A stretch of DNA of 64,000 nt from Qipengyuania algicida (GTDB taxonomy: Bacteria > Pseudomonadota > Alphaproteobacteria > Sphingomonadales > Sphingomonadaceae). The translations under genes and the position numbers were made by a program. The notes under the pieces were generated by a model. The model saw only the letters and a list, made by a program, of their open reading frames with translations. It was not told the origin of the DNA and did no database searches. Shown piece by piece: positions 30,637 to 41,187 of the stretch. The stretch covers positions 186,001-250,000 of the forward strand of contig NZ_WTYA01000001.1 of NCBI RefSeq assembly GCF_009828025.1. Direction: 5' to 3'. Numbering within the stretch: the stretch's first letter is position 1; each line of letters starts with the position of its first letter.

Positions 30637-31026
30637 TCAGACGCGGCGACGTTTTGACGGTCTCACGCCGTTGTGCGGGATCGGTGTTACGTCCCGGATC
30701 GAAGTAATAGTGAAGCCGACGGCCTGGAGGGCGCGCAGTGCGCTCTCACGGCCCGAACCGGGGCCCTTGACCTCGACCTCGAGCGTGCGGACGCCGTGTT
30801 CGGCGGCCTTCTTGCCCGCGTCATCGGCGGCGACCTGGGCGGCATAGGGAGTCGACTTGCGGCTGCCCTTGAAGCCCATCATCCCGGCGCTGGACCAGCT
30901 GATCGCATTGCCCTGCGCATCGGTGATGGTGATCATGGTGTTGTTGAAGCTGGCGTTCACATGGGCGACGCCGCTGGTGATGTTCTTGCGTTCGCGGCGA
31001 CGAAGGCGATTGGGTTCGCGTGCCAT
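30637..31026 (-). CDS. rpsK: Small ribosomal subunit protein uS11
   Basis: A 129-residue protein with family motifs [16 protein letters not shown] and the C-terminal [18 protein letters not shown], a Pro/Arg tail that contacts 16S RNA in the platform. Length is standard. It lies 55 bp after rpsM in the alpha operon. Confidence 0.98.
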   Translation of the reverse strand: MAREPNRLRRRERKNITSGVAHVNASFNNTMITITDAQGNAISWSSAGMMGFKGSRKSTPYAAQVAADDAGKKAAEHGVRTLEVEVKGPGSGRESALRALQAVGFTITSIRDVTPIPHNGVRPSKRRRV

Positions 31027-31081
31027 CTCGTATCAGTCCTTGTTCTCGAAAGAAGGTAAAAGCTGCGCAGACTAGCGCTGC

Positions 31082-31450
31082 TTACTTCTTCTTGCCGGCG
31101 ATCGGCTTGGCCTTGCCCTTGCGGGTACGGGCGTTGGTGTGGGTGCGCTGACCGCGAACGGGCAGGCCCGCACGGTGACGCAGGCCGCGATAGGACCGAA
31201 GGTCCATCAGCCGCTTGATGTTCATCGCGGTGTTGCGACGAAGATCACCCTCGACGGTATAGTCCGCATCGATCGTCTCGCGGATGCGCAGCACTTCCTC
31301 GTCGGTGAGGTCCTGCACGCGGCGTGACTGGTCGATGCCAAGCTTGTCGGCGATCTCGACGGCGGTCTTGCGACCGATACCGTGAATGTAGGTGAGCGCG
31401 ATAATCACGCGCTTGTTGGTGGGGATATTTACCCCGGCAATACGAGCCAC
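31082..31450 (-). CDS. rpsM: Small ribosomal subunit protein uS13
   Basis: A 122-residue protein with the [10 protein letters not shown] start, helix-two-turn-helix region, and the basic [15 protein letters not shown]-terminal tail that reaches the P-site tRNA. It is the first gene of the alpha operon. Upstream is a 306-bp non-coding stretch with its own promoter candidate, so this operon need not rely on transcription from secY-adk. Confidence 0.98.
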   Translation of the reverse strand: MARIAGVNIPTNKRVIIALTYIHGIGRKTAVEIADKLGIDQSRRVQDLTDEEVLRIRETIDADYTVEGDLRRNTAMNIKRLMDLRSYRGLRHRAGLPVRGQRTHTNARTRKGKAKPIAGKKK

Positions 31451-31756
31451 TTACTTCTCCATGCTCCACAGGGTCCGGCCGAACGGCGCTTCGCCCTATC
31501 TCATCGCGGTTACCACCGACGGGCACAGCGGGCTTGCTGACACAAAAAGCCCGGATGGCTGGCAAAAAGGCTGCCGCCTGCCGGACTGACCCCGAATACC
31601 TGTCGAATGAAGGGCGCGCTTACGGCGATTCGACCGCAAGGTCAACCGCTAACCACACGCAAACCATCGCGACCGCCGATATGGGCGGTGCGAACCGTGA
31701 TGCAAGGTTTTTTACACCAGCCCCCAAGGTTGTCAAAGCTCTGGCTGGCGCAAGGT
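31451..31756 (-). other. Leader region of the alpha operon, no gene
   Basis: No credible reading frame was found. The stretch holds the promoter candidate at 31709-31736, leaving an untranslated leader of about 250 bases. Within it CGGGCTT/AAGCCCG can pair around 31530-31553 on the minus strand without a following T-run. In other bacteria protein S4 regulates the alpha operon at such a leader; rpsD is not in this window. Confidence 0.5.
31709..31736 (-). promoter_or_regulatory. Candidate sigma-70 promoter for rpsM-rpsK-rpoA-rplQ
   Basis: Minus strand: TTGACA (31736-31731), a perfect -35 box, then 16 bases, then TAAAAA (31714-31709) as -10 box. It lies just after the stop of the preceding SDR gene. 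The perfect -35 and its position make it more convincing than other promoters noted in this window. Confidence 0.6.
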
Positions 31757-32533
<777 letters not shown>

Positions 32534-32578
32534 GGATTGGCTCCCTATGTCCTTCCCTGTCGAAAGGCGTGAGGCGGC

Positions 32579-33190
32579 TTAGTCGTTCCCGTCGCCATCT
32601 GTCTCGGACGACTCCTTGTCTTCACGCGTTTCTGTCAGCGCACCCAGCTTCTGCTGCAAGCGATGCAATTGCTCGCTCATCACCCCGTCGACCGCAGGGG
32701 CGATCTCGTCGATGGTGTAGCGCATGGGACCGCCGACATTATATTCCCACATGATCCGCGTGCCGCCGTCGACGGGCTTGAGCGTGATGGTCAGAACGCC
32801 GGTCGCAGGCTCACCCTGCAACGGCCCCAGCCCGCCGCGCATCCGCAGCACATGAAGCGGGAAGGCCTGCACCACCATCGCGTGCATGGCGCTGCCCTCC
32901 AGCGCGAAGGCACCGGGCTGATCCTTGCCGGGAATGCGCTCGCAAAAGCAACCGCCCGCCTGTGGGGTCAGCGTCATATTGGCTGCATCGCCCGACCAGC
33001 TATGCTCCGGATTCCACCACTGGCCCGGCTTGATCAGCATCAGCCATGTTTCCATCGGCGTGGCCGCGACGCTCGCAGTGTCGCGGGTCACGAAGCCATC
33101 TGCGGTGGTCTTGACCACCTCGCCATGCGCAGCGCCTGTCAGACCGGCTCCGGCAAGAACCGCCCCCAGCCAGATCGCCCTGAAGTTCAT
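32579..33190 (-). CDS. Exported SRPBCC (START-like) family protein
   Basis: A 203-residue protein with a signal peptide (cleavage near AHGE, residue 23). Its core begins VVKTTADGFVTRDTASV and contains PMETWLMLIKPGQWWNPEHSWSGDA, a pattern found in activator-of-Hsp90-like and polyketide cyclase-like SRPBCC proteins that hold hydrophobic ligands. The tail is acidic and probably disordered. Start at the ATG 33190 has GGGGA upstream; a start at 33217 would spoil the signal peptide. It lies 70 bp after adk and is likely exported, which is unusual company for ribosomal genes. Confidence 0.8.
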   Translation of the reverse strand: MNFRAIWLGAVLAGAGLTGAAHGEVVKTTADGFVTRDTASVAATPMETWLMLIKPGQWWNPEHSWSGDAANMTLTPQAGGCFCERIPGKDQPGAFALEGSAMHAMVVQAFPLHVLRMRGGLGPLQGEPATGVLTITLKPVDGGTRIMWEYNVGGPMRYTIDEIAPAVDGVMSEQLHRLQQKLGALTETREDKESSETDGDGND

Positions 33191-33260
33191 CGCTATCCCC
33201 CTGCCCTGCCTGTTCACAGACTAGGCAGAAGGCGTTTGGATGGGAAGCTTTGCCCGTCGC

Positions 33261-33905
33261 TCAGGTAAGGACGGCGTCGATCGCCTCGGTCACTTCCTCG
33301 ATGCTGGCCATCCCGTCGATCCGGTTCACGATCCCGCGCTCGTCATAAAGCGGCAGGATCGGCGCGGTATCTTCGCGATAGATCTTCATCCGGTTGCGCA
33401 CCGTTTCCTCGTTATCGTCGGGACGGCGCTTGAACTCGGTCGAACCGCAAACGTCGCAAACCCCATCGACCTTCGGTTTCTGGAAACGGTCGTGATAGCC
33501 CGCACCGCATTTGGCGCAGGTGTAGCGACCGGTGATGCGCTCCACGAGGGCTTCGACATCGACTTCCAGCTCAATCACATGGTCGAGCTTGCGGCCATGT
33601 TTGGCGAGGATTTCATCAAGCGACCTGGCCTGCGCGACGGTCCGTGGATAGCCGTCGAAGATCGCACCAGTCCCGCTACCCATAGCGGTCAGTTCGGCAT
33701 CGATCAGTTCGGAGACGACTTCATCGGGAACAAGGTCGCCGCGATCCATGATCGCCTTGGCCTTCTGCCCCACCGGCGTGCCCGCCTTCACCGCGGCGCG
33801 CAGCATGTCGCCGGTCGAAAGCTGGCGCATGTCATGCTCAGCTTCGAGCCGGTGCGCCTGTGTCCCTTTTCCCGCTCCCGGCGGGCCGAGTAGAATAATA
33901 TCCAT
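33261..33905 (-). CDS. adk: Adenylate kinase
   Basis: A 214-residue kinase equilibrating ATP, ADP and AMP. P-loop GPPGAGKGT is at residues 7-15. The LID domain carries four cysteines (CAKC and CDVC, about residues 129-153), so it is the zinc-binding long form. DGYPRT and RPDDNEET are conserved nucleotide contacts. It is 26 bp downstream of secY, the usual spc-operon position. Confidence 0.97.
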   Translation of the reverse strand: MDIILLGPPGAGKGTQAHRLEAEHDMRQLSTGDMLRAAVKAGTPVGQKAKAIMDRGDLVPDEVVSELIDAELTAMGSGTGAIFDGYPRTVAQARSLDEILAKHGRKLDHVIELEVDVEALVERITGRYTCAKCGAGYHDRFQKPKVDGVCDVCGSTEFKRRPDDNEETVRNRMKIYREDTAPILPLYDERGIVNRIDGMASIEEVTEAIDAVLT

Positions 33906-33931
33906 GATCCTGCTCCCCCGCTTGGTCGCGT

Positions 33932-35296
33932 TTAGCGAAGACGCCCCTTGAGCTTCGCCTTCTTGATCAGATCGCCATATTGATGGGCCAGCAGATGGGA
34001 CTGGATCTGGCTGATCGTGTCAACCGTCACGTTCACCACAATCAGCAGGCTTGTGCCGCCAAGGTAGAGCGGGACGCCGGTTTGCTTGATCACATACTCA
34101 GGCAGCACGCAGACGATCGTCAGATAGATCGCACCGACCACGGTGATGCGGGTGAGGACGTAATCGAGATATTCCTCGGTCCGCTTGCCCGGACGGATGC
34201 CGGGAATGAACCCGCCGTTCTTCTTCAGGTTCTCAGCCGTTTCCTCAGGGTTGAAGACGACGGCGGTGTAGAAGAAGCAGAAGAACACGATCCCGATGGC
34301 GTAAAGCAGCAGATAGAACGGCTCGCCATGCTGGAGATACTGGTTCAGCGTCACGATGATCCGGCCGCTGAGCTTGGTGGTGTCCACCGAATTGCCGGCG
34401 AACTGGGTGATCGTGAGCGGCAGCAGCAACAGCGAGCTGGCGAAGATCGGCGGGATCACGCCCGCGGTGTTGATCTTGAGCGGCAGGTGGCTGCGATCCG
34501 CCTGCATCATGCCCTTGGCCGTCGCTCGCTTGGGATACTGTATCAGCAGGCGCCGCTGGGCGCGCTCCATGAAGCTGATGAACAGGATCAGCACCACGAT
34601 CATCACGAAAAAGCCGACGATCACGCCGGGGCCGATGGCGCCGGTCCGTCCGCCGTCGAACAGGTTCGAGGCGAACTGGGGGAAACGCGAAACGATACCC
34701 GCCATAATGATGAGCGACACGCCGTTACCGATACCGCGGCTGGTGATCTGCTCACCCAGCCACAGCAGGAACATCGTCCCGCCGATCAGGCTGATGACCG
34801 CGCCCACGCGGAACATGATGCCAGGTTCGACGACCGCCTGAAGACCATTGGCCGCACCGAAGCTTTCCAGCCCCTGCGCCACGAAATAGCCCTGCACCGC
34901 GCACAGGAACACCGTGCCATAGCGCGTGTACTGGTTGAGCTTCTGGCGCCCTACAGAGCCTTCCTTCTTCAACGCTTCGAGCGCGGGATGGAGCGCACTG
35001 GCGAGCTGAACCACGATCGAGGCGGTAATGTAGGGCATGACGCCGAGCGCGATGAGGCTCATGCGTTCGAGGCTGCCGCCGGTGAACATGTTGAACATGT
35101 CGAGCACCCCGCCGCGCGTCTGGTCTGCCAGGCGCGAGAGCACCAGCGGATTGACGCCGGGCAGCGGCACGAAGCTCAGGAACCGGAACACGATCAGAGC
35201 GCCGATCGTAAACCAGATCCGCTGCTTGAGTTCGGTTGCCTTCGAAAAATTGGCGAGCGTCAAATTGCTCGCAAGGGAATCGGCGCGTGTTGCCAT
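33932..35296 (-). CDS. secY: Protein translocase subunit SecY
   Basis: A 454-residue inner membrane protein with ten predicted transmembrane helices, forming the SecYEG channel. Family motifs include the early FRFLSFVPLPGVNP segment (plug region), LWLGEQITSRGIGNG and the cytoplasmic loop GFIPGIRPGKRTEEYL that binds SecA and ribosomes. It lies 100 bp after rplO; this spacer holds a GCGGGGT/ACCCCGC hairpin of unclear function. Confidence 0.98.
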   Translation of the reverse strand: MATRADSLASNLTLANFSKATELKQRIWFTIGALIVFRFLSFVPLPGVNPLVLSRLADQTRGGVLDMFNMFTGGSLERMSLIALGVMPYITASIVVQLASALHPALEALKKEGSVGRQKLNQYTRYGTVFLCAVQGYFVAQGLESFGAANGLQAVVEPGIMFRVGAVISLIGGTMFLLWLGEQITSRGIGNGVSLIIMAGIVSRFPQFASNLFDGGRTGAIGPGVIVGFFVMIVVLILFISFMERAQRRLLIQYPKRATAKGMMQADRSHLPLKINTAGVIPPIFASSLLLLPLTITQFAGNSVDTTKLSGRIIVTLNQYLQHGEPFYLLLYAIGIVFFCFFYTAVVFNPEETAENLKKNGGFIPGIRPGKRTEEYLDYVLTRITVVGAIYLTIVCVLPEYVIKQTGVPLYLGGTSLLIVVNVTVDTISQIQSHLLAHQYGDLIKKAKLKGRLR

Positions 35297-35396
35297 TGTC
35301 AGTCAATCGATCCTGATACGGTGCCAGGCCCTCCCGGCTCGGCCGGATAGATAGGGTGCGGGGTCCGTAATGTCGAACCCCGCTTTCCCTTTTTCC

Positions 35397-35921
35397 TTAC
35401 TTGGCCTTGGCTGCCTTGTTCTTGGCCGTGCGTTCGGCCTTCTTTTCGTGCTCGGGCTGAGCCTTGGCGATCACCTCGACCTTGCCGCCAGCCTTCTCGA
35501 CCGCAGCGACCGCGCCCTTGCTGGCGCCGGCAACCTTGAAGGTCAGCTTGGCGGTCAGTTCGCCCTTGCCGAGCAGGCGCACGCCGTCCTTGCCGCCACG
35601 GGCAAGACCGGCGGCCTTCAGCGCGTCGTGGTCGATCGTGCCCTTCGTATCGAGCTTCTTGGCATCGACCATCTTCTGGATCATGCCCAGGTTCACCTCG
35701 GCATAATCCTTGGCGAAGATGTTGTTGAAGCCACGCTTCGGCAAACGCATGTGAAGGGGCATCTGGCCGCCTTCGAAGCCATTGATGGCGACGCCCGAAC
35801 GCGCCTTGGCACCCTTCTGGCCGCGGCCCGAAGTTTTGCCCTTGCCCGACCCGATGCCCCGGCCCACACGCATCCGACCCTTGCGGGCACCGTCGTTGTC
35901 GCGAATTTCATTCAGTTTCAT
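35397..35921 (-). CDS. rplO: Large ribosomal subunit protein uL15
   Basis: A 174-residue protein with the [14 protein letters not shown] start, the Gly/Arg/Lys-rich [22 protein letters not shown] region that threads into 23S RNA, and [18 protein letters not shown] Lys/Ala-rich C-terminal tail (KNKAAKAK) extends beyond the Escherichia coli length. It is separated from rpmD by an acyltransferase gene and an intrinsic terminator, so it needs readthrough or its own promoter. Confidence 0.98.
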   Translation of the reverse strand: MKLNEIRDNDGARKGRMRVGRGIGSGKGKTSGRGQKGAKARSGVAINGFEGGQMPLHMRLPKRGFNNIFAKDYAEVNLGMIQKMVDAKKLDTKGTIDHDALKAAGLARGGKDGVRLLGKGELTAKLTFKVAGASKGAVAAVEKAGGKVEVIAKAQPEHEKKAERTAKNKAAKAK

Positions 35922-35968
35922 AGCACTCGGTTTCCCTTTGGTTCGCGCTGTTGCAGAAGGGCGGCCCC

Positions 35969-37138
35969 TTAGCGGGCCTCAGCAAGCTTGTCACCCCTTT
36001 TGGCAATGGAGCTTGCAGCAGCGCCTCTGCGTTTCAGCCGCTTTCGCAGCGAGTCGCGCATCGGCAGCTCATAGAAGCGGTAGCTGAGCCGGGCGACCAG
36101 CACGACCACCACCATGAATATCGCCAGAAACCAGCCATGTTGCGCGAGTCGGCGCGGTTCCCATTCGGGAAGCAGCACCAGCAGCACGCTCAGCTGGATC
36201 GGGAAGTGCCAAAGATACACACCATACGATGTTTCGCCCAGCCACGCGCAAATGCGACGAAGGACGTCGGGTGCGCGTCCTTCAAGGAAGCGCATGAGAA
36301 TCAGCGTTCCGCCGACGATTCCCACCGCTCCGTAGCGACGGAAGCCCCACTCCCCCTGAATTGCGGTGATCGCAAATCCTGCCGCAATCAGCGCACAAGC
36401 GATGGCTACAGGCCATGAAACGCGCCAATCGCGTTGGCAGAGGCGTGACAAGACCACGCCGGCGAAGAAGAAATAGCCGCACTCGATAACGAGTGAGAAA
36501 TTGCCGTAACGCTGGTTGGCAAGAAAGAAGCCGGCAGACATCAGCGCCGGGATGACCAGCGATCGCCGCGCCCTCCCAGTCACCGCGAACCAGAACACCG
36601 CGTACACCAGCACTTCGACCGATACCGACCAGATCGGCCCATTGAACGATTCGCCCGTGCGAATCCATTCCGACGCCATGAACATCTGCGCCACGAAATG
36701 CTGCCAGTCGAAATTGGAATAGATCGGGGTGTAGCCGAGCTTCGACAGGGCGGCGAAATCGAGTGCGGTGACCACCAGCAGCGTCAACAGATGCAAGGGG
36801 TAGAGCCGGGCGAAGCGGTTAACGAAAAAGCTGCGCCCCCCGACGCGCCGGTCGCGGTAGACATGGGCGAAGACGAAACCCGAAATCAGCCAGAACACCT
36901 GCACCGCCATGAAGCCATAGCGATAGAGCGGTTCGAGCACGTCGGCTGCAGGCACCACATCGAGATAATGTGCCATGCGTTGCCGGTCGGCCCCCGCCAT
37001 GAAGAAATGCACGTAGTGATAGACCAGCACGAACAGCGCCGCCGTGCCGCGCAACCCATCGATCAGCGACAGATAAGGCGCGCCTTCACGCTGATGTGCG
37101 CTCTGAGACGGAGCGCGTGCGGCAGCTTGCCCGTGCAT
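35969..37138 (-). CDS. Acyltransferase family 3 membrane protein (OafA/YrhL-like)
   Basis: A 389-residue polytopic protein with about ten transmembrane segments. The family motif at the first helix is present ([18 protein letters not shown], conserved His at residue 41), as are [15 protein letters not shown] and a late YLWHFP segment. Members transfer acetyl or other acyl groups to sugars or lipids at the inner membrane. I chose the ATG at 37138 with GAGGGGG just upstream; a TTG at 37156 is possible. It stands between rpmD and rplO in the same direction, immediately after a terminator, so it looks like a late insertion in the spc operon. Confidence 0.9.
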   Translation of the reverse strand: MHGQAAARAPSQSAHQREGAPYLSLIDGLRGTAALFVLVYHYVHFFMAGADRQRMAHYLDVVPAADVLEPLYRYGFMAVQVFWLISGFVFAHVYRDRRVGGRSFFVNRFARLYPLHLLTLLVVTALDFAALSKLGYTPIYSNFDWQHFVAQMFMASEWIRTGESFNGPIWSVSVEVLVYAVFWFAVTGRARRSLVIPALMSAGFFLANQRYGNFSLVIECGYFFFAGVVLSRLCQRDWRVSWPVAIACALIAAGFAITAIQGEWGFRRYGAVGIVGGTLILMRFLEGRAPDVLRRICAWLGETSYGVYLWHFPIQLSVLLVLLPEWEPRRLAQHGWFLAIFMVVVVLVARLSYRFYELPMRDSLRKRLKRRGAAASSIAKRGDKLAEAR

Positions 37139-37171
37139 AACCCCCTCGACGATCAACTGGTATCGGAAACG

Positions 37172-37200
37172 AAAAAGCCCCGGCGATCAGGCCGGGGCTT
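37172..37200 (-). terminator. Intrinsic terminator after rpmD
   Basis: Minus strand: AAGCCCCGGC, loop CTGATC, GCCGGGGCTT, then TTTTTC overlapping the stem end. A perfect 10-bp stem with a T-run, 24 bp after the rpmD stop and 33 bp before the acyltransferase. It should stop most transcripts from the S10-spc unit. Confidence 0.9.
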
Positions 37201-37224
37201 CATTCTATACCATTGCAGGCAATG

Positions 37225-37410
37225 TCAGTCGATCACTTCGACCATGTGCGGAAGCTTGGCGATTGCGCCGCGCACTTCCGGGGTGTCCTGCACTTCGACG
37301 ACGCGATGCATTTTGCCGAGGCCGAGGCCGATAAGGACCTTCTTCTGGCTCTCGGGCCGACGGATCGGGCTGCCGATCTGCTTGATCTTGATGGTTTTCG
37401 CTTTGGCCAT
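37225..37410 (-). CDS. rpmD: Large ribosomal subunit protein uL30
   Basis: A 61-residue protein with [17 protein letters not shown] and the [22 protein letters not shown] core. The length is normal. It follows rpsE by 5 bp. It is the last gene before an intrinsic terminator, which is not the usual end of the spc operon. Confidence 0.97.
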   Translation of the reverse strand: MAKAKTIKIKQIGSPIRRPESQKKVLIGLGLGKMHRVVEVQDTPEVRGAIAKLPHMVEVID

Positions 37411-37415
37411 GATGA

Positions 37416-38216
37416 TTACTCCGCCATCGCTGCGGCGTCGGCGTCAGCCTCCGCCTCGCTCGCGCCGCCACGACCCAGCAGGTCGGCAACTTTCTTTCCG
37501 CGACGCTGGGCCACCGACTTCGGCGAAGTCTGGTTGGTCAGCGCGTCGAAAGTAGCGCGGATCATGTTGTAGGGGTTGGACGTGCCGACCGACTTGGTCA
37601 CAACGTCGTGAACGCCCAGGCTCTCGAACACGGCGCGCATCGGACCACCGGCGATGATGCCGGTTCCCGGAGGCGCGCTGCGCACGGTGACCTTGCCTGC
37701 GCCGAAACGGCCATTGCCGTCGTGGTGCAGCGTGCGGCCTTCCTTGAGCGGGACGCGGATCATCTTCTTCTTGGCCGAAGCGGTCGCCTTGGTGATCGCC
37801 TCGGGCACTTCGCGGGCCTTGCCGTGGCCGAAGCCAACGCGGCCCGAACCGTCACCCACGACGACCAGCGCGGCGAAACCGAAGCGCTTACCGCCCTTCA
37901 CCGTCTTGGAAACGCGGTTGATGTGGACGAGCTTCTCGATGATGCCGTCGTCTTCTTCCTCACGCCGACGATCGTCGCGACGCCCGCGACCACCACGGCC
38001 ACGACCGCCGCCCTCGCCGCGATCACGACCACCGCGACCGCCACGGCCACCGCGGCCCTGCTGTTCGCGCGGCTGCTCGGGATCGCCACTTGCTGCGGAC
38101 TGCGTGTCGGCGGCCTCCGATGGCGTATCCGCCACCGCCGGCTGCTCGTTGGTCACCGCATTTTCCGTTTCGGCGGTCACCGGCGTTTCTTCGGTCTTGT
38201 TTTCATCAGCCATCAT
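37416..38216 (-). CDS. rpsE: Small ribosomal subunit protein uS5 with long N-terminal extension
   Basis: A 266-residue protein, about 100 longer than Escherichia coli S5. Residues 1-53 are acidic and low-complexity. Residues 54-89 are an Arg/Gly block ([18 protein letters not shown]). The conserved double-stranded-RNA-binding and S5 domains start near 90 ([17 protein letters not shown]). A further Ala/Glu tail closes it. The ATG at 38216 overlaps the rplR stop (TGATG); a second Met follows directly. S5 takes part in decoding accuracy and mRNA entry; the extension should protrude from the solvent side. Confidence 0.97.
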   Translation of the reverse strand: MMADENKTEETPVTAETENAVTNEQPAVADTPSEAADTQSAASGDPEQPREQQGRGGRGGRGGRDRGEGGGRGRGGRGRRDDRRREEEDDGIIEKLVHINRVSKTVKGGKRFGFAALVVVGDGSGRVGFGHGKAREVPEAITKATASAKKKMIRVPLKEGRTLHHDGNGRFGAGKVTVRSAPPGTGIIAGGPMRAVFESLGVHDVVTKSVGTSNPYNMIRATFDALTNQTSPKSVAQRRGKKVADLLGRGGASEAEADADAAAMAE

Positions 38217-38560
38217 CAGAACTCCAGCCCGCCTTCGCGGGCGGCGTCGGCCAGCGCCTTGACGCGGCCGTGGAACAGGAAACCGCCGCGATCGAACACG
38301 ACAGTGGTCACGCCGGCCTTCTTGGCGGCTGCGGCGATATCGCTACCGACCTGCTTGGCCGCATCGACATTGGCACCGGAAGCCTTGCCACCCAGGGTCG
38401 AGGCGGAAGCAAGCGTCTTGCCTGCGCCATCGTCGATGATCTGGGCGTAGATGTGCTTGCCGGTCCGGTGGACCGACAGGCGCGGCTTGCCACCGGCGCG
38501 GGTGCGCAGCGCCGTGCGGACACGACGACGGCGACGTTCGAAGAGGGAAAGCTTTGCCAT
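38216..38560 (-). CDS. rplR: Large ribosomal subunit protein uL18
   Basis: A 114-residue protein with a very basic start ([16 protein letters not shown]), [18 protein letters not shown] and [28 protein letters not shown] at the end. It binds 5S rRNA. The start is the ATG at 38560; upstream codons in this frame are a shadow of rplF. Its stop overlaps the rpsE start. Confidence 0.97.
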   Translation of the reverse strand: MAKLSLFERRRRRVRTALRTRAGGKPRLSVHRTGKHIYAQIIDDGAGKTLASASTLGGKASGANVDAAKQVGSDIAAAAKKAGVTTVVFDRGGFLFHGRVKALADAAREGGLEF

Positions 38561-38561
38561 C

Positions 38562-39095
38562 TTACTTCTTCTTCCCTTCCTTGCGGAAGATGTATTCGCC
38601 GCGATAGGCGATACCCTTGCCCTTGTAGGGCTCAGGCTTGCGCCAGCGGCGGACTTCAGCCGCGAATTGGCCGACCTTCTGCTTGTCGATGCCGGAAATC
38701 TCGACCGTGGTCTGATCCGGGGTCTTGACCTCGACACCTTCCGGCACGTCGAGATCGACGTCGTGCGAATAGCCGAGCTGAAGCTTGAGCTTCTTGCCCT
38801 GCGCCTGTGCACGATAGCCGACGCCCTTGATGATCAGCACCTTGGTGAAGCCATCGGTGACGCCTTCAACGAGGTTCGAGACCAGCGTACGCTGCATGCC
38901 CCAGTGGCTGCGCGCCGCCTTGGTGTCGTTCGCCGGGTTGACCGCGATCGCGCCGTCTTCGAGCTTGTAGTCGATCAATTCGCTCAGACCCAACGACAGA
39001 GTACCCTTGGGCCCCTTGACGTTCAGCTGACCGTTCTCGATCTGGGCGGTGACCCCGTTCGGGATCGCCACCGGCTTTTTGCCGATGCGGCTCAT
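38562..39095 (-). CDS. rplF: Large ribosomal subunit protein uL6
   Basis: A 177-residue protein with [12 protein letters not shown], two related beta-sheet domains, and the signature [14 protein letters not shown] near the C-terminus. Normal length. Its ATG overlaps the rpsH stop by one base pattern (ATGA-type junction), and rplR follows after one base. Confidence 0.98.
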   Translation of the reverse strand: MSRIGKKPVAIPNGVTAQIENGQLNVKGPKGTLSLGLSELIDYKLEDGAIAVNPANDTKAARSHWGMQRTLVSNLVEGVTDGFTKVLIIKGVGYRAQAQGKKLKLQLGYSHDVDLDVPEGVEVKTPDQTTVEISGIDKQKVGQFAAEVRRWRKPEPYKGKGIAYRGEYIFRKEGKKK

Positions 39096-39490
39096 CAGAA
39101 CACCTCCGCCAGCACTTCGCCGCCGACGTTGTTGCTGCGGGCTTCGTTGTCCGAAAGCACGCCGCGCGGGGTCGAGACGATGGTGATGCCAAGGCCGTTG
39201 CGCACAGTCGGAAGCTCCTTGGAGCCCGAATAGACGCGGCGGCCCGGCTTGGACACGCGGGCAACGTGCTTGATCGCAGGTTCGCCCTCGAAATACTTCA
39301 GTTCAATCCGCAGTTGCGGGTGCTTGCCCGTCGCGTCCTCGCTGTAGCCACGGATGTAGCCTTCACGCTGGAGCACTTCGAGCACGTTCGCACGCAGCTT
39401 GGACGCAGGCGAAAGGACGGAATCCTTCTTCGCCTGCTGGCCGTTGCGGATACGGGTGAGCATGTCACCCAGGGGATCGGTCATAGCCAT
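39095..39490 (-). CDS. rpsH: Small ribosomal subunit protein uS8
   Basis: A 131-residue protein with [16 protein letters not shown] (after two extra residues), and the C-terminal signature [13 protein letters not shown]. It binds the central domain of 16S rRNA, and in enterobacteria represses the spc operon by binding its mRNA near rplE; whether this holds here is not visible. Standard length. Confidence 0.98.
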   Translation of the reverse strand: MAMTDPLGDMLTRIRNGQQAKKDSVLSPASKLRANVLEVLQREGYIRGYSEDATGKHPQLRIELKYFEGEPAIKHVARVSKPGRRVYSGSKELPTVRNGLGITIVSTPRGVLSDNEARSNNVGGEVLAEVF

Positions 39491-39501
39491 CTATCGATTC
39501 C

Positions 39502-39807
39502 TCACCAGCTCGACTTGGTCAGGCCTGGGATCAGGCCCTTGTTGCCGAGGTCGCGCAGTTCGATGCGGTTCAGGCCGAACTTGCGGTAATAGCCGCGCGG
39601 GCGGCCGGTGGTGGAGCAGCGGTTGCGCACACGCGTGGGATTCGCATTGCGCGGCAGTTCCGCCATTTTGAGGCGCGCGACGAGACGCTCGGTCTCGTCG
39701 AGGCTCTTGTCATTGGCAGTGGCCTTAAGCTTTTCGTACTTGTCGGCATACTGCTTGACGAGCTTCTTGCGCCGCTCGTTCTTGTTGATCGAACTCAGTT
39801 TCGCCAT
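39502..39807 (-). CDS. rpsN: Small ribosomal subunit protein uS14, long zinc-free form
   Basis: A 101-residue protein with [13 protein letters not shown] and the C-terminal signature [21 protein letters not shown]. The CxxC pairs of the short zinc form are missing, so this is the long C-minus type. It lies between rplE and rpsH, as is standard. Confidence 0.98.
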   Translation of the reverse strand: MAKLSSINKNERRKKLVKQYADKYEKLKATANDKSLDETERLVARLKMAELPRNANPTRVRNRCSTTGRPRGYYRKFGLNRIELRDLGNKGLIPGLTKSSW

Positions 39808-39833
39808 TGGACTTAAGTTCCTTCGCTAGCGGC

Positions 39834-40421
39834 TTACGCCGCTTCCTTCTCTTCACCCGACTGAGTAGCCGGGAACGGGAAACCGAACAGACGCAGCAAT
39901 TCGCGCGCTTCTTCGTCGGTCTTCGCCGTGGTGGTGACGATGATGTCCATGCCCCGGACCTTCTCGATCTTGTCGTAGGAGATTTCGGGGAAGACGATCT
40001 GTTCCTTCATGCCCATGGCGTAATTGCCACGGCCATCGAAGGAACGCGGATTGAGGCCACGGAAGTCGCGGATGCGCGGCATCGCGATGGTGACCAGGCG
40101 GTCCATGAATTCGTACATACGTTCACGACGCAAGGTGACCTTGCAACCGATCGGCATGCCTTCGCGCAGCTTGAACTGGGCGATCGACTTCTTGGCCTTG
40201 GTGATGACCGGCTTCTGGCCGGCGATCAGCGCCATTTCCTCGGCGGCGGTCTGGACCTTCTTCTTGTCCTGGCTCGCCTCGCCCACGCCCATATTGAGCG
40301 TGATCTTCTCGAGCTTGGGCACTTCCATCGCGTTCTTGTAACCGAACTTCTCGGTCATCGCCTTGGCGATCTCGGCCTCATACTTGGCCTTGAGACGCGG
40401 GGTATAGCTCTTTTCAGCCAT
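39834..40421 (-). CDS. rplE: Large ribosomal subunit protein uL5
   Basis: A 195-residue protein binding 5S rRNA and the P-site tRNA. Motifs are [14 protein letters not shown] near residue 35, [16 protein letters not shown], and [15 protein letters not shown] short Glu/Ala tail follows. The start is the ATG at 40421, overlapping the end of rplX by 8 bp; the frame upstream is a shadow. Confidence 0.97.
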   Translation of the reverse strand: MAEKSYTPRLKAKYEAEIAKAMTEKFGYKNAMEVPKLEKITLNMGVGEASQDKKKVQTAAEEMALIAGQKPVITKAKKSIAQFKLREGMPIGCKVTLRRERMYEFMDRLVTIAMPRIRDFRGLNPRSFDGRGNYAMGMKEQIVFPEISYDKIEKVRGMDIIVTTTAKTDEEARELLRLFGFPFPATQSGEEKEAA

Positions 40422-40734
40422 CGATAGTCTCCCCGGATTTGACAGCAACGCGCACCTTCTTGCCGTCCTTTTCTTCGAAACGGACGCGGGTGGGCTTGCC
40501 ATCCTTGGGATCGGCCAGAGCAACCTTGGCGATCGACATCGGCGCGGGATTGCGATCGATGCCGCCCTGCGGGTTGGCCTGGGTCGGCTTGCGGTGACGG
40601 GCAGCGACGTTCACACCCTCGACGATGATCTTGCCTTCCTTGGGCATGACCTTCGCAACGGTTCCGGTGCGACCCTTGTCCTTGCCGGACAGGACCACGA
40701 CGCTGTCACCCTTCTTGATCTTCGAAGCGGCCAT
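40414..40734 (-). CDS. rplX: Large ribosomal subunit protein uL24
   Basis: A 106-residue protein with the KOW motif [20 protein letters not shown] at the N-terminus (about 5-24) and [20 protein letters not shown]. It initiates assembly of the large subunit. The ATG overlaps the rplN stop by one base, and the gene's end overlaps rplE. Confidence 0.97.
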   Translation of the reverse strand: MAASKIKKGDSVVVLSGKDKGRTGTVAKVMPKEGKIIVEGVNVAARHRKPTQANPQGGIDRNPAPMSIAKVALADPKDGKPTRVRFEEKDGKKVRVAVKSGETIDG

Positions 40735-41102
40735 TACAGCACCTCCGGCGCAAGGCTGATGATCTTCATGAAGCCGCGACCGCGCAATTCGCGCACCACG
40801 GGGCCAAAGATACGGGTGCCGAGCGGCTCCTCGTTCTTGTTGACCAGCACGGCGGCGTTGCTGTCGAAACGGATCACGCTGCCATCAGGACGACGGACGT
40901 CCTTCTTGGTGCGCACGATCACGGCACGGTGCACGTCACCCTTCTTCACCTTTGCGCGTGGCTGGGCCTCCTTGACGGAGACCACAATCACGTCACCGAC
41001 ACTCGCGGTCCGGCGCTTCGAGCCGCCCAGTACCTTGATGCACTGGACGCGCTTGGCGCCGCTGTTGTCCGCGACGTCGAGATTGGATTGCATCTGGATC
41101 AT
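40734..41102 (-). CDS. rplN: Large ribosomal subunit protein uL14
   Basis: A 122-residue protein with [19 protein letters not shown] at the start and [15 protein letters not shown]; standard length and strongly conserved. The 85 bp gap to rpsQ is longer than at other junctions here and holds a palindromic repeat (41161-41178). Confidence 0.98.
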   Translation of the reverse strand: MIQMQSNLDVADNSGAKRVQCIKVLGGSKRRTASVGDVIVVSVKEAQPRAKVKKGDVHRAVIVRTKKDVRRPDGSVIRFDSNAAVLVNKNEEPLGTRIFGPVVRELRGRGFMKIISLAPEVL

Positions 41103-41160
41103 CGATCCGGTTCCTTCTCACTTGGCTTGCCGAAACCAGTCCGGCAGTTCCTGACGCCTG

Positions 41161-41178
41161 TCCCCGCGGAAGCGGGGA
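41161..41178. repeat. Palindromic mini-repeat between rpsQ and rplN
   Basis: TCCCCGC-GGAA-GCGGGGA, a perfect 7-bp hairpin with a 4-base loop. It has the same design as the two repeats between mdh and sucD, and here it sits inside the ribosomal operon without disturbing a gene. Confidence 0.6.
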
Positions 41179-41187
41179 TCAACTCAA

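Noticed and set aside
35300-35396. Hairpin between rplO and secY as a terminator
   Set aside because: The 7-bp GCGGGGT/ACCCCGC stem has a 12-base loop and no T-run; secY and adk are expected to be co-transcribed with rplO.
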